A stretch of 64,000 bases of DNA from Clostridiales bacterium (GTDB lineage Bacteria > Bacillota > Desulfotomaculia > Desulfotomaculales > VENG01): the NCBI GenBank assembly GCA_021736985.1, contig JAIPEW010000002.1, positions 1 through 64,000 of the forward strand, in the 5' to 3' direction. Below are positions 17,761-26,009 of this stretch, piece after piece. Each line of letters starts with the position of its first letter. Position 1 is the stretch's first letter. The notes under the pieces are model-generated. The model was not told the origin of the DNA. It ran no database searches and saw nothing but the letters and a program-made list of their open reading frames with translations. A program made the position numbers and the translations under genes.

Positions 17761-17786
17761 TTTAACTACTCCTCTCTGTTTAAAAT

Positions 17787-17816
17787 AAAAAACACACCCG
17801 CAGGACAGGTGTGTTA
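17787..17816 (-). terminator. riboswitch-linked terminator
   Basis: On the minus strand AACACACC and GGGTGTGTT pair and are followed by a run of T. It lies between the TPP aptamer and the thi4 start, the normal place for an expression platform that ends transcription when TPP is bound. Confidence 0.8.
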
Positions 17817-17822
17817 TAAATA

Positions 17823-17922
17823 CTTAATCCCCTTCCCTACGCAGGCATTACCCCGGTCAGGTTCATGGGGTCAGACACTTACTAGCCTTTCTCAGCCTAT
17901 AACATAGGCTCCCCCTATTTGA
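17823..17922 (-). promoter_or_regulatory. TPP riboswitch (THI element)
   Basis: The minus strand shows the conserved GGGGAGCC, GGCTGAGA, a CCTGACC segment and GGTAATGCCTGCGTAGGGAA elements of the THI box in order. It precedes thi4-thiC-thiE and should shut the operon down when thiamine pyrophosphate is plentiful. Confidence 0.97.
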
Positions 17923-17975
17923 TATTTACTTTTCAGTAATTATACCATATAATTTATAATTTAGAAATATTATTT

Positions 17976-18248
17976 TTATCTCTCATGGTGAGGGTTCTTA
18001 CTAACTATTTCCACTGCTTTCATAACAGCCTGAGTTACATCTATCCTCATCTGTGCCTCTAATAAAGATACTCTTTTTTTTACTTCTCCTTCTTCTGTAG
18101 CAACATAATTAGCAGGCAAAGTATTTAAAGCAATAGCAGCAACATCTTTACGACAGCGTTCACACCCGCAAAAATTATCAACTTTGCTTAAAATATCATC
18201 CAACAATTCATCTAAAAGACGCTCAGTCACATTCACCAGACAGACCAT
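17976..18248 (-). CDS. ComFB-like late competence protein
   Basis: A 90-aa protein with the ComFB pattern: an acidic N-terminus (LLDELLDDIL), a CGCERCRKDVAAIALN cysteine cluster likely to bind metal, LPANYV, and a C-terminal helix. The family was named for a gene in the Bacillus comF operon and its biochemical role is unsettled. It is transcribed toward the TPP riboswitch region with its own leader, apparently monocistronic. Confidence 0.8.
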   Translation of the reverse strand: MVCLVNVTERLLDELLDDILSKVDNFCGCERCRKDVAAIALNTLPANYVATEEGEVKKRVSLLEAQMRIDVTQAVMKAVEIVSKNPHHER

Positions 18249-18387
18249 ATATAACGCTCCTTTAAAACTTTATTAATACAGTTTAAAATTTCTATAAAAA
18301 TATTTAGTATCCTCTTTAAAAAACATAAATAGACAATAATCTAACAAAATTTTCTTAAATCTTTAATTTATTATAATGGAGGTCAAC

Positions 18388-18933
18388 TTGCTTACACCAA
18401 AAGATTATGTACATTTATACAATATAACAAAAGATATTACACCTTTAAAGACTGACTGCGGCCAATTGTGCGGCAGTATATGCTGCCGCACTGACGAAAA
18501 AAATTCACTGGGAATATACCTTTTTCCGGGAGAAGAATGCATGTTTAATGGGGATGAAGAGTGGATTCAGTGGGAAATATGTGACCGTGATGAACAATTT
18601 TTCCCACCTTCATGGCCTCAAAAACTATATTTTATAAAATGCACATCCTTTTGCCAGCGTGAAAAACGCCCCCTGGCCTGTCGTTTTTTCCCGTTAACAC
18701 CTCATTTTAACAATCAAAACAACTTTTGCCTTATTTATGAAACTCTTGATCTACCTTACAGCTGCCCCCTGATAAGCAAAAAAATACCGCTGCAAGAAGA
18801 ATTTATAAAAACAGTTGCAGGTTGCTGGGAGATAATGTTGAAAGATTACAGGTTAGAAGATATAGTCAGAGAAGACTCGTTAGAAAGGGAAATTGAATAC
18901 TCACAGAATATAGAAATAGTCTGGCAAGGTTAA
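18388..18933 (+). CDS. cysteine-rich conserved protein, function unknown
   Basis: About 181 aa when started at the TTG at 18388, which follows GGAGG by a normal spacing; the in-frame ATG at 18376 overlaps that RBS and is less likely. Cysteine-rich patterns CGQLCGSICCR, GEECMF, CTSFCQREKRPLACRFFPLTP and SCPL recall YkgJ-type putative zinc or iron-sulfur proteins, but I cannot assign a function. It contains FPLTP after a CxxxC-like run, as in many Firmicute YkgJ-like proteins. No operon partner. Confidence 0.65.
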   Translation: MLTPKDYVHLYNITKDITPLKTDCGQLCGSICCRTDEKNSLGIYLFPGEECMFNGDEEWIQWEICDRDEQFFPPSWPQKLYFIKCTSFCQREKRPLACRFFPLTPHFNNQNNFCLIYETLDLPYSCPLISKKIPLQEEFIKTVAGCWEIMLKDYRLEDIVREDSLEREIEYSQNIEIVWQG

Positions 18934-19037
18934 CAATAAAAATTTATATTCCCACAATAAAGTTGCGTTTCATTATATTTGCACAAATTAAGATCAAAAA
19001 AGAAGTAAATAATAAGTAGTAAAAAGGAGGTCAGTTA

Positions 19038-19193
19038 ATGGGTATATTCAGACGCAGTTTGTGGGAAACAAATCCTAAGATAGACCCGGGTACTTTCAGC
19101 TTTCCTGAGCCGGGATGGATAGGCTGGCACATGGCAGCTATTCCGCTGATATTTATAGCCGGGCGAGTATCAAAACAAGATAGAGTGCATTAA
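19038..19193 (+). CDS. small putative membrane protein, 51 aa
   Basis: A 51-aa ORF with a strong RBS (AAGGAGG, 8 nt from the ATG) and a perfect terminator right after. The N-terminus is polar with PEPGWIGWH, and the second half carries a hydrophobic helix (MAAIPLIFIAG) ending in basic residues, so it probably spans or dips into the membrane. It is too short to assign. It lies between two convergent units. Confidence 0.6.
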   Translation: MGIFRRSLWETNPKIDPGTFSFPEPGWIGWHMAAIPLIFIAGRVSKQDRVH

Positions 19194-19196
19194 TAC

Positions 19197-19220
19197 AAAA
19201 CCGGGCTAAGGCCCGGTTTT
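19197..19220. terminator. bidirectional intrinsic terminator
   Basis: Perfect stem AAAACCGGGC (19197-19206) / GCCCGGTTTT (19211-19220). It ends the 51-aa gene on the plus strand and can also end the long end-resection operon arriving on the minus strand. Confidence 0.85.
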
Positions 19221-19255
19221 AATGATGTAAGTAATATAAATGGTAACTTACTTAT

Positions 19256-19960
19256 TTAAATTAAGTTTAGTAAGTTGTTAGGTACTTTGGGCCCCCCGTA
19301 AACACGAACATTACCTTTTTGCATTTCTACCCGGTTAATTTCAAAGTATTCGACTACTTTAACACCAAGCACTTTCCGAGAAAACATATCCTGTAAAACT
19401 GAAACTTGTACCAGATCCAGGTTTACAGTTTGATTCTCTACAGCCAGGCCCGGTATTTTTTTTACCATGTACCTGTAAATACGCTCGGAACCTAAAATTT
19501 TATGCGACAATGTTACTAGAGGACATATGATAAGACAAAAGAGAGAACAGGGAATTATTTCTGGAAACTCAAGTACATCGACTTTAACTTTCTGGTCATT
19601 TCGTAATAATTTTACTTGTATATTTCCCAGTTTAACAACTACTTGCAAATCAAGCGGGCCCTTTTTTATATGCAGCCAGCATAATATATATCCTTCTTCT
19701 ATCTCAACTCTATCACATTCTATAGAGGGATTATTTTCTAAAAAACTAGTTAAAATAAAGATCAATGTTGCTTCAGAAATAGTAACCCGGCTAGCTAGAA
19801 AATCTGCTAAATCATTATCTCTTTTAAAATTCTCAAATAGTGCAGCCCCCCAGAAAATATTTTCCAGGTATTTTTTCCATTTAATATCTTTAAACTTTGT
19901 AGTTATTTTTTCAAATTTGTTTCCAATTGATAAATCACCTAAAAAACTTTTAATTCTCAT
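19256..19960 (-). CDS. unknown protein at the end of the end-resection cluster, 234 aa
   Basis: A 234-aa protein with RBS GGAGGG, starting 18 nt after the Rad50 C-terminal gene and so very likely co-transcribed. It has an amphipathic beta-rich pattern (IECDRVEIEEGYILCWLHIKKG, LDLQVVVKLGNIQVKLL) and one hydrophobic stretch at about residue 131-155 (IIPCSLFCLIICPLV). The alternating pattern slightly recalls lipid-binding LmeA/DUF2993 proteins, but I do not claim that. Its position is the main clue. Confidence 0.55.
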   Translation of the reverse strand: MRIKSFLGDLSIGNKFEKITTKFKDIKWKKYLENIFWGAALFENFKRDNDLADFLASRVTISEATLIFILTSFLENNPSIECDRVEIEEGYILCWLHIKKGPLDLQVVVKLGNIQVKLLRNDQKVKVDVLEFPEIIPCSLFCLIICPLVTLSHKILGSERIYRYMVKKIPGLAVENQTVNLDLVQVSVLQDMFSRKVLGVKVVEYFEINRVEMQKGNVRVYGGPKVPNNLLNLI

Positions 19961-19978
19961 AAACCCTCCGCAGCATTA

Positions 19979-20629
19979 CTAATCCAAATGAACGCTACTT
20001 TTACCATTCACCAGCTCAACGTGGTATACCTTGTCTGCAGTTTCAGCAAAATGCCTGTTATGAGTGACCATCAACACCTGCCTGCTAAAGGCTTCTGAAA
20101 GACTTTTTATAAAATGAGCAAGATTAGGCGCAAATTGATCAGAGACATGTTTCCCCGGCTCATCAAGCAGTAAAGGCCCCGGCAGAGGGGGGATGGAAGT
20201 TTCTAGAAGAGACATGCGTAGAGCCATAGATATAACATCCACCACTCCCCCTCCTCTTGCATCATCAGGTCTTGTTTTAACAGATTCTGCACCGTAAATT
20301 GATACTACATAAAACTCAGCTTCTGGATTGCCTCTTTTTTCAACCAGCTCAACTTCAAAAGAAATTTCAGGACCAAAAGTATACTGCAGCGCCTGGGTAA
20401 CCATATGCTGTATTTGCTGGCGTGCCTGTTCCCGGGCATAATTAGACGATTCCTGGAATAATATTTTTACCTGCTGAAGCATTTCTTTACGGCTATGTAC
20501 TTTTTCCCGCTGTTCTTGCGCTTCTTTCCTTTGCTGCTGTAGTTGATTAACTTCACCCCTGCGCCTATTATAATAAGATTCGAACTCTTCAACTGCAGCT
20601 TGTAGTTTATCAACTTTTTCGGTATACAT
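19979..20629 (-). CDS. Rad50/SbcC-like ATPase, C-terminal subunit
   Basis: A 216-aa protein: a basic coiled-coil N-terminal third (residues about 1-75), then the C-terminal ABC ATPase lobe. The signature segment is DDARGGGVVDVISMALR, a GGG-type variant of LSGGE seen in phage-like SbcC proteins, followed by Walker B LLLDEPGKHV and the switch histidine in MVTHNRHF. No Walker A is present; that is on the 20936-22540 product. It starts 2 nt after the middle gene with RBS GAGAGAGG. The three products should assemble into one Rad50-type machine. Confidence 0.85.
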   Translation of the reverse strand: MYTEKVDKLQAAVEEFESYYNRRRGEVNQLQQQRKEAQEQREKVHSRKEMLQQVKILFQESSNYAREQARQQIQHMVTQALQYTFGPEISFEVELVEKRGNPEAEFYVVSIYGAESVKTRPDDARGGGVVDVISMALRMSLLETSIPPLPGPLLLDEPGKHVSDQFAPNLAHFIKSLSEAFSRQVLMVTHNRHFAETADKVYHVELVNGKSSVHLD

Positions 20630-20631
20630 AA

Positions 20632-20955
20632 TTATTCCTCTCTCTCAGAAAGCGGAGCAGAAGATTTTATCAGATCCCAGGGAATCGTTTGTTCTATTTC
20701 ACTAATTAACGATTCAATTTCTTCTTGAAGTCTTTCAATATAATTATCTAATTCATCTGGTTCTACACCGTAAGACTTGATTTGTTGTATTAATTCTTTT
20801 TCCTGTTTAGATAATTCCTCCAGCCTGGTTTCTGCCTGTATACGCAAATTATTAGCCTTATCCAGTCCTTCTTTTAACTTTTGTAGCTTTGCCGTATAAT
20901 CCTCTTGAGGGGAAAGGTCTGCAGAAGAATCTTTTTTACTCAATTTTTTGTTCAC
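20632..20955 (-). CDS. Rad50/SbcC-like coiled-coil middle subunit
   Basis: A 107-aa protein that is almost wholly predicted coiled coil (KLQKLKEGLDKANNLRIQAETRLEEL and later ELDNYIERLQEEIESLI, in heptads). It starts at a GTG inside the end of the upstream gene, overlapping by 20 nt in another frame, and ends 2 nt before the next. By position it supplies part of the coil returning from the zinc hook. The RBS (AAGGGA) sits unusually close to the GTG, so translation may depend on coupling. It could instead reflect an ancient frameshift that was kept. Confidence 0.7.
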   Translation of the reverse strand: MNKKLSKKDSSADLSPQEDYTAKLQKLKEGLDKANNLRIQAETRLEELSKQEKELIQQIKSYGVEPDELDNYIERLQEEIESLISEIEQTIPWDLIKSSAPLSEREE

Positions 20956-22540
20956 TCCCTTCTGTCAATTGCTGTATAATTCTTTCTAAAGTATCCTGGT
21001 CTACTTCATTAAAACATGTAGGGCAACGTCCCAATTCTTTTAACACCATGCTGTACTGCAGAGCGGAGTGCTTAAGCTCTGCTTTCCTTTCTTCAAGATA
21101 ATTTTGCCCCTTTATTAATCTTAACCTGGTATCCGAAATGCGATTTGAGTACTCCTGCAAATGAGTTATTTTACCAGCCTTTTTTATAAGATCATTAATT
21201 TCCTGACTTCTGCCCGAAGATGGCATTACTTTGCATAAAAGATCTTTAATATTATTAATTTTTTGTTTTGTACTGTCTAAATGCCCTTTTAAAAAAATCA
21301 ATTCATTAAGCAAAGGTGCTTTCTTTTTTAAGATATTATACTTGTTATTACCATCTTGTACACGACTTGCGGAATCAAGCATATTACGGTAATAATTTAA
21401 ACTTTGTTTTCTATCATGCAGGCTTTCAGCAATTTTCTTTAAACTATACAGTTCTTCACAATAGTCTTTATTTTTTTGATACAGCTGTTTTGCCAGTATA
21501 GCTTTATTTAAATTTTCTTGTTTTTCTTTTAAAACTGCAGATGCATTATATATATAATTTAATTGTAAATATGTATTATAAAGGTTCTGATGGGTATGCA
21601 AATAATTTTCCAGCCTGCGTATAGACTCGAATTTTTGCCGTATATTGTAAGTTTTTTTAAAGGCATGGTCTACCTGTTTTAAGTCTTTTTGTATTAAATT
21701 AAGCTGCTGTTGAAGCTTTTGAATTGATTTTAACTTATCTACACTATTTTCCATGTATATAAAATTTTGATTGCATTTTTCCATGCCGTGTAAATTGTTA
21801 AAAATTCTTTCGGCATTTTCTTTATTAGTCTTAACCCGAGATAATTCTTTTTTTAATGAAACAAGTTCTGTTAACTTCTGCTTATATTTAGCCAACCGTC
21901 TCATTTCACGCTTGCATTTATCCATATCATTTTGCATAGAAGGTAAATCCTCATACTTTTCCAGGGACACATCGATTTTCTCCACCTGTTCTTCAAGCCG
22001 GTTGTCTTCTTTTTGCAGCGACAATATTTCCTGGTCCGCATCACGGGCAGCAGCATCAATAATATGTACTGAATGCAATCTCCCAATGGCCTTGGCTTTC
22101 AATGAACCCGGGCTAGATAATAAAAACGGCCCGGCAAGCTGGGGCGATATGTTTAATGAGACATGCAGATCTTCATCCAGCTTGACAGGAGATACGCCGT
22201 GTACAGCTTTTATTTCCGCAGGTACTCCCGTACCAAAACCTTCATAAATTTCTTTTTCTCCACCGGGGCCCCGCAATATATAACGATTTTTACCCGAAGT
22301 ACGCTCCCTGGTAATACTGGAACCGTCACTCATTATAACCGTTACTCTGGCCCCTGCGGAACCGGCCCTGATGAATCCGGTACCGCGCGGCTCATTTTCA
22401 AAAAGCCAGCGCAGGGCTCTTATAACAGCAGATTTGCCCTGATCTGATTCCCCTACCAGCACAGTCAAACCGGGAGAAAGTTCAAACTCGGTAAACTCAT
22501 GAGACTGAAAATTTTCAATTATAATCTTGGTTATAAACAA
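20936..22540 (-). CDS. Rad50/SbcC-like ATPase, N-terminal subunit with zinc hook
   Basis: A 534-aa protein. The N-terminal ATPase lobe has IIIENFQSHEFTEFEL and Walker A GESDQGKS (residues 30-37). A long coiled coil (about 170-490) follows, then a zinc-hook motif CPTC at residues 506-509, 25 residues before the end. The Walker B/signature lobe is encoded two genes downstream. Rad50 proteins are normally single chains of about 850-1000 aa; here the chain is broken just past the hook. It follows the Mre11-like gene by 14 nt. Confidence 0.88.
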   Translation of the reverse strand: MFITKIIIENFQSHEFTEFELSPGLTVLVGESDQGKSAVIRALRWLFENEPRGTGFIRAGSAGARVTVIMSDGSSITRERTSGKNRYILRGPGGEKEIYEGFGTGVPAEIKAVHGVSPVKLDEDLHVSLNISPQLAGPFLLSSPGSLKAKAIGRLHSVHIIDAAARDADQEILSLQKEDNRLEEQVEKIDVSLEKYEDLPSMQNDMDKCKREMRRLAKYKQKLTELVSLKKELSRVKTNKENAERIFNNLHGMEKCNQNFIYMENSVDKLKSIQKLQQQLNLIQKDLKQVDHAFKKTYNIRQKFESIRRLENYLHTHQNLYNTYLQLNYIYNASAVLKEKQENLNKAILAKQLYQKNKDYCEELYSLKKIAESLHDRKQSLNYYRNMLDSASRVQDGNNKYNILKKKAPLLNELIFLKGHLDSTKQKINNIKDLLCKVMPSSGRSQEINDLIKKAGKITHLQEYSNRISDTRLRLIKGQNYLEERKAELKHSALQYSMVLKELGRCPTCFNEVDQDTLERIIQQLTEGSEQKIE

Positions 22541-22554
22541 TATTATCGCTCCCG

Positions 22555-23538
22555 TTATTCAGTAAATTCTTCCTGTACCAGGGCCAGTTTCCTTAATGCT
22601 TCTTCCTTTATTTCTTTCTGCAACCCGTCCCTGCTGGCAATAATATTAATTATTTCTTCTAATCCAGTGATTTGATAATCCCCGCTCGACTGTATACCCT
22701 GCACGAACAAAGAAAACTTTTCCTTTTGAAATTCTAACTGCTCAATATGATCTCGGTTTAAGACCTGGCTTCCAGGAAGCGCTGATTCCAGTGGGATCTT
22801 TTTATATTGTGGAGGAGTTTTAGAAAAATCAATTATCACAATCGAGGGGATCCTCTTCATTTCTTCTTTTAATGCAGAAGTACGTACTAAAGCGCCGGGA
22901 TTAATAAAATATTTTTCTCCCCACTTAATATCCCGGAACCCCAGGTGAGCATGACCGGAGAGGGTAAAATCAGCTTCTGTTTTATCTGCAATACTTTCAA
23001 TCAAAGTATGTGCCACATCCGGATGAAACGGGCGTTCAAGGAGCATTCCATGCACTACATGTACTGCAGCATCACAACTTAAAGATGATACCGCATAGTC
23101 TAATTCCGGGTTTCTTTTATCTATATCGTAATGAAAGTGCTGTCCTGTCAATTGTATTACTATATTGCCGCTCCTTAAATAACAGGGAACGCCTGGATCT
23201 AAAAGATGAAAACACCCTAATTCTACAGCCAGACCCAGCATAGTTCTATGTATAGTTGCAGGATTTTGTCCAAAGAGGTCATGGTTTCCTGCAATTATGT
23301 ATACAGGAGCGGGCATTTTACTAAAAATGCTTAAAAACTGCCTGGAAACAGCTAAAGACGGGCCCGGGCTGTCAAAAAGATCTCCACCGTGAATAATAGC
23401 ATCAACACCGTGCTCTTCAGCCAGGCCGGCTACTTCCTTTAATTTATTAGCTACTGTTTCCGGGAAATTATCTGTACGCCCCCGGGGAGTATTGCCCCTT
23501 ATATGGGTATCCGTTAAGAACAACAATTTCAATGTCAT
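22555..23538 (-). CDS. Mre11/SbcD-like DNA nuclease
   Basis: This 327-aa calcineurin-like phosphoesterase has every metal-binding motif of the Mre11/SbcD family: FLTDTHIRG, IHGGDLFDS, AGNHDLFG, VHGML and LSGHAHLG. These bind two Mn ions for 3'-5' exonuclease and endonuclease activity at DNA ends. The C-terminal ~90 aa would be the Rad50-binding cap region. It is immediately upstream of the Rad50-like genes, the usual pairing, and downstream of herA after a 416-nt gap occupied by a repeat. Confidence 0.92.
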   Translation of the reverse strand: MTLKLLFLTDTHIRGNTPRGRTDNFPETVANKLKEVAGLAEEHGVDAIIHGGDLFDSPGPSLAVSRQFLSIFSKMPAPVYIIAGNHDLFGQNPATIHRTMLGLAVELGCFHLLDPGVPCYLRSGNIVIQLTGQHFHYDIDKRNPELDYAVSSLSCDAAVHVVHGMLLERPFHPDVAHTLIESIADKTEADFTLSGHAHLGFRDIKWGEKYFINPGALVRTSALKEEMKRIPSIVIIDFSKTPPQYKKIPLESALPGSQVLNRDHIEQLEFQKEKFSLFVQGIQSSGDYQITGLEEIINIIASRDGLQKEIKEEALRKLALVQEEFTE

Positions 23539-23629
23539 TCACTTCCTTTTTTTAATTAACTCCTCGTGCCAGCCAGGCACAACCAATAATGAAAATATAG
23601 CTTCGCTATTATCGTATTAACATGGTAAA

Positions 23630-23804
23630 GGCCGGTGGTACTTGGAGCGAACGTATGGAGGCGCATTCAAAGAGCGATTAAGGCCGAAGAAAAGCGCCGG
23701 TGCATGTCTGAGCTACCGAGGGGAGCGAGTTCTCCAGCGCCCGAGGCCGATTGAGCTCAGACAATTTTATGTGCCAAAGTAGGGAGCGGAGAGTTCCACC
23801 GGCC
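23630..23804 (-). repeat. MITE-like dispersed repeat, copy B
   Basis: A 175-bp block, inverse orientation to the copy at 14400-14573 and similar along its whole length by eye (roughly 80-85%). Terminal repeats GGCCGGTGGTAC and TTCCACCGGCC are kept, and the shared outer flank GGCAAAAAC lies next to one end of both copies. It sits in the gap between herA and the Mre11-like gene (23539-23954), in which I see no gene. Confidence 0.75.
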
Positions 23805-23870
23805 TGGCAAAAACAAAGTTTTCTAATCAACCTCTCATACCAGCTTTAACTATTTTTGTGTTAAACCCTC

Positions 23871-23920
23871 ACGAGCTTTTTGTTCACAACGGAGTATGAA
23901 AACTCTTCTGACAGCTGGGT
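23871..23920 (-). repeat. dispersed end motif, copy next to MITE-like block B
   Basis: On the minus strand this reads TCTTCTG..GTTTTCATACTCCGTTGTGA then AAAAAGCTCGTGAGG (positions given, split here). It matches copies at 25852, 46003 and 53547, with a small GAGC/GCTC hairpin at its end. Confidence 0.65.
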
Positions 23921-23954
23921 GGAAGGCAGTGGTTTCCTAGAAGATCCCAATGGT

Positions 23955-25808
23955 TTAAGAACTACGATGAAAGGTTGTACCAAAAGGATTCTTTTCAGCA
24001 TAGACTTTTCCATCTTCTTCAAGTTTATTCATCTGTTCAATCAGCTGGTCATGATCAATTAGTTTTCCCAATTCATCCGAGATAGTACCTAGCACCAAGT
24101 GCAGAGCATTAGTACTGAATGGAAGTTTATCCTTTATTATATTCCAGAACTGGTTTTCCTGCTGAAAATACACCTGTTCCAGTTCTTCAAAAGGATTTTG
24201 AGTATGCGGGCTTTGAGTACATGCACAGCGAATTTTTATAGGAATTGTTCTTCCAGTAATGGCAGATGACAAAAAAGCATTGCCGGAATTAAGATAAGGT
24301 AAACGCCTGGCCTCTTCAGAACCAATATCCGTTTCTTCTTTTATAACATTTATATCTGTGACCCGTACAGTTCTAAAAATAATTTTGGTATTTAACTGCG
24401 CAGTCACAGTATCATCTAAAAGAGCAGGACGTTGGGTTGCCATACACAAAATCACTCCGTATTTACGCCCTTCCTGCGATATTCCTCGGATAACCCTTTT
24501 ACTATACGAATCACGTTCGCCTTTCATAGAAAAGTTGTGTGCCTCGTCTGTTACAAAAACAAAAGGTGGAAACCATTTTGCAGGCTCTCCTTTTTGCCGC
24601 GCATCCTGGTAGTCCCTGCGATTCCGGTAAAGCCGATCCAAGAGATAAGCCCCGTAAACCTGCAGCAATTTTACCGGGCCGCGCACTACAGATAACCTTC
24701 CATCCATCACCGCACCTTCTACAGGAGAGGTCCCTGCAGTAAAAACACCTTCTCTTTCCAGTGCATTTAACCGCCAGGCAATACCTTTTAGGGAAGACAG
24801 GTGCCCTACCCTATCCTTGTATTTAGCAGCTAATTTGCTAAGATAATCTATTTTCTCTTTTTCACGCGGGTTATCTATCGCTGCAGAATCCTGGTTTAGT
24901 ATGGATTCATTCTCCATGACTGTAATCAGTCCATACAGCTTGGAAGAAAAAGAAGTGTACGAATCTTTATTTTCATGCAGAGTAAACACGGCATTTGACA
25001 TAGGTTCACTTAGAGACTCACCGGATCCTAAAAGGCTTACTAATTCTGCGGCCTTGAGATCTGTAAAGTCTACACCTACATCTACTCCAACTACAAATAA
25101 TTTATATTCTCCGCTAAAATCCCGGGCCCGTTCCTGCGGTAAACCTTTAAAGGATGTAGAAAAATCCATCTCCCAGTGCGGGTCAAGCACTACAACAGGC
25201 ACCCTTTTTTTCATAAATTCTTCCAAAAAAACACGTAACCCGAAAGACTTTCCGGAACCAGAACCTCCGAAAATACCAATGTGTGGATACTCGTTCATTG
25301 ACTTATAATCAAAAATAAAAGGTACACCGTCCTGGGGCATAATACCGGCGTTTTGCTCATAAATACACATTGTATCGCTTAATTCACCGGGCAGATCATC
25401 AAGCAGATTACCTGTACCGCGTATAGTTCCCAGCGTAAGAGCATAATCCGGGTAATTACTAACCAGTAAATCTTCTACTTCTTGAAAATCAGGTAACCGC
25501 ACCTGTTTTCCTACTCCAATAGGTGTTGATATTTCTCCTATGATACGGAGCTTGGCAATATTAATTTCTTCTTCATCAACACTATAGCCGACAGCCTTAA
25601 GCCCCGCCAGTACCTGTTCATCTATAAGCCCGTTAGTTTCCGTAGCCAGTGGAATATACCTGTTAAAACTATAAGTTTCTATTACTTCTCCCCGGGGACT
25701 GTTTCTGAGTTGATCTTCTACAAGCAATATTTCATTAATAATAAATTTTCTTTCCCGGGAAGCTACCCACACCTCCTGCTGAGTAGTAGCTCCTACTACC
25801 TGCACCAA
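23955..25808 (-). CDS. herA: HerA-type DNA translocase/helicase
   Basis: About 617 aa. I start it at the TTG/GTG pair (25808/25805) that follows GAGGTG; the longest open frame extends 43 codons further but runs through a repeat. The N-terminal HAS-barrel-like region (about 1-140) precedes an FtsK/HerA ATPase core with Walker A GGSGSGKSFG, PVVVLDPHWE, Walker B VFVTDEAHNF, sensor CMATQRP and an arginine-finger-like IIFRTVR. HerA hexamers pair with NurA to resect DNA ends; nurA is the gene directly upstream. The last few residues (GTTFHRSS) may come from the adjoining repeat. Confidence 0.9.
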   Translation of the reverse strand: MVQVVGATTQQEVWVASRERKFIINEILLVEDQLRNSPRGEVIETYSFNRYIPLATETNGLIDEQVLAGLKAVGYSVDEEEINIAKLRIIGEISTPIGVGKQVRLPDFQEVEDLLVSNYPDYALTLGTIRGTGNLLDDLPGELSDTMCIYEQNAGIMPQDGVPFIFDYKSMNEYPHIGIFGGSGSGKSFGLRVFLEEFMKKRVPVVVLDPHWEMDFSTSFKGLPQERARDFSGEYKLFVVGVDVGVDFTDLKAAELVSLLGSGESLSEPMSNAVFTLHENKDSYTSFSSKLYGLITVMENESILNQDSAAIDNPREKEKIDYLSKLAAKYKDRVGHLSSLKGIAWRLNALEREGVFTAGTSPVEGAVMDGRLSVVRGPVKLLQVYGAYLLDRLYRNRRDYQDARQKGEPAKWFPPFVFVTDEAHNFSMKGERDSYSKRVIRGISQEGRKYGVILCMATQRPALLDDTVTAQLNTKIIFRTVRVTDINVIKEETDIGSEEARRLPYLNSGNAFLSSAITGRTIPIKIRCACTQSPHTQNPFEELEQVYFQQENQFWNIIKDKLPFSTNALHLVLGTISDELGKLIDHDQLIEQMNKLEEDGKVYAEKNPFGTTFHRSS

Positions 25809-25851
25809 GCTCACCTCGCAGATAAATTTAAATTTAACGTTAATAAGCATC

Positions 25852-25955
25852 TGCTCACAACAAAGTACGAAAAATCTTCTGACAGCTAGGTGGAGAGCCG
25901 GAGCAAAGGGCAGAAGTGAGGGTCCGCTACCTTGCATAATCCACCGGCCCTTTTA
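25852..25955 (-). repeat. dispersed repeat D between nurA and herA
   Basis: A non-coding block of about 105 bp. Read on the minus strand it contains GGGCCGGTGGATTATGCAAG, GGTAGCGGACC, a CACTTCTGCCCTTT segment, and ends with TTTTTCGTACTTTGTTGTGA. The same elements in the same order recur at about 45797-46040. Confidence 0.6.
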
Positions 25956-26009
25956 ATTTGCAGATTGTTATCTACGTTCAGGATTACAGCCTTTTAATGA
26001 GTTTTCGTA

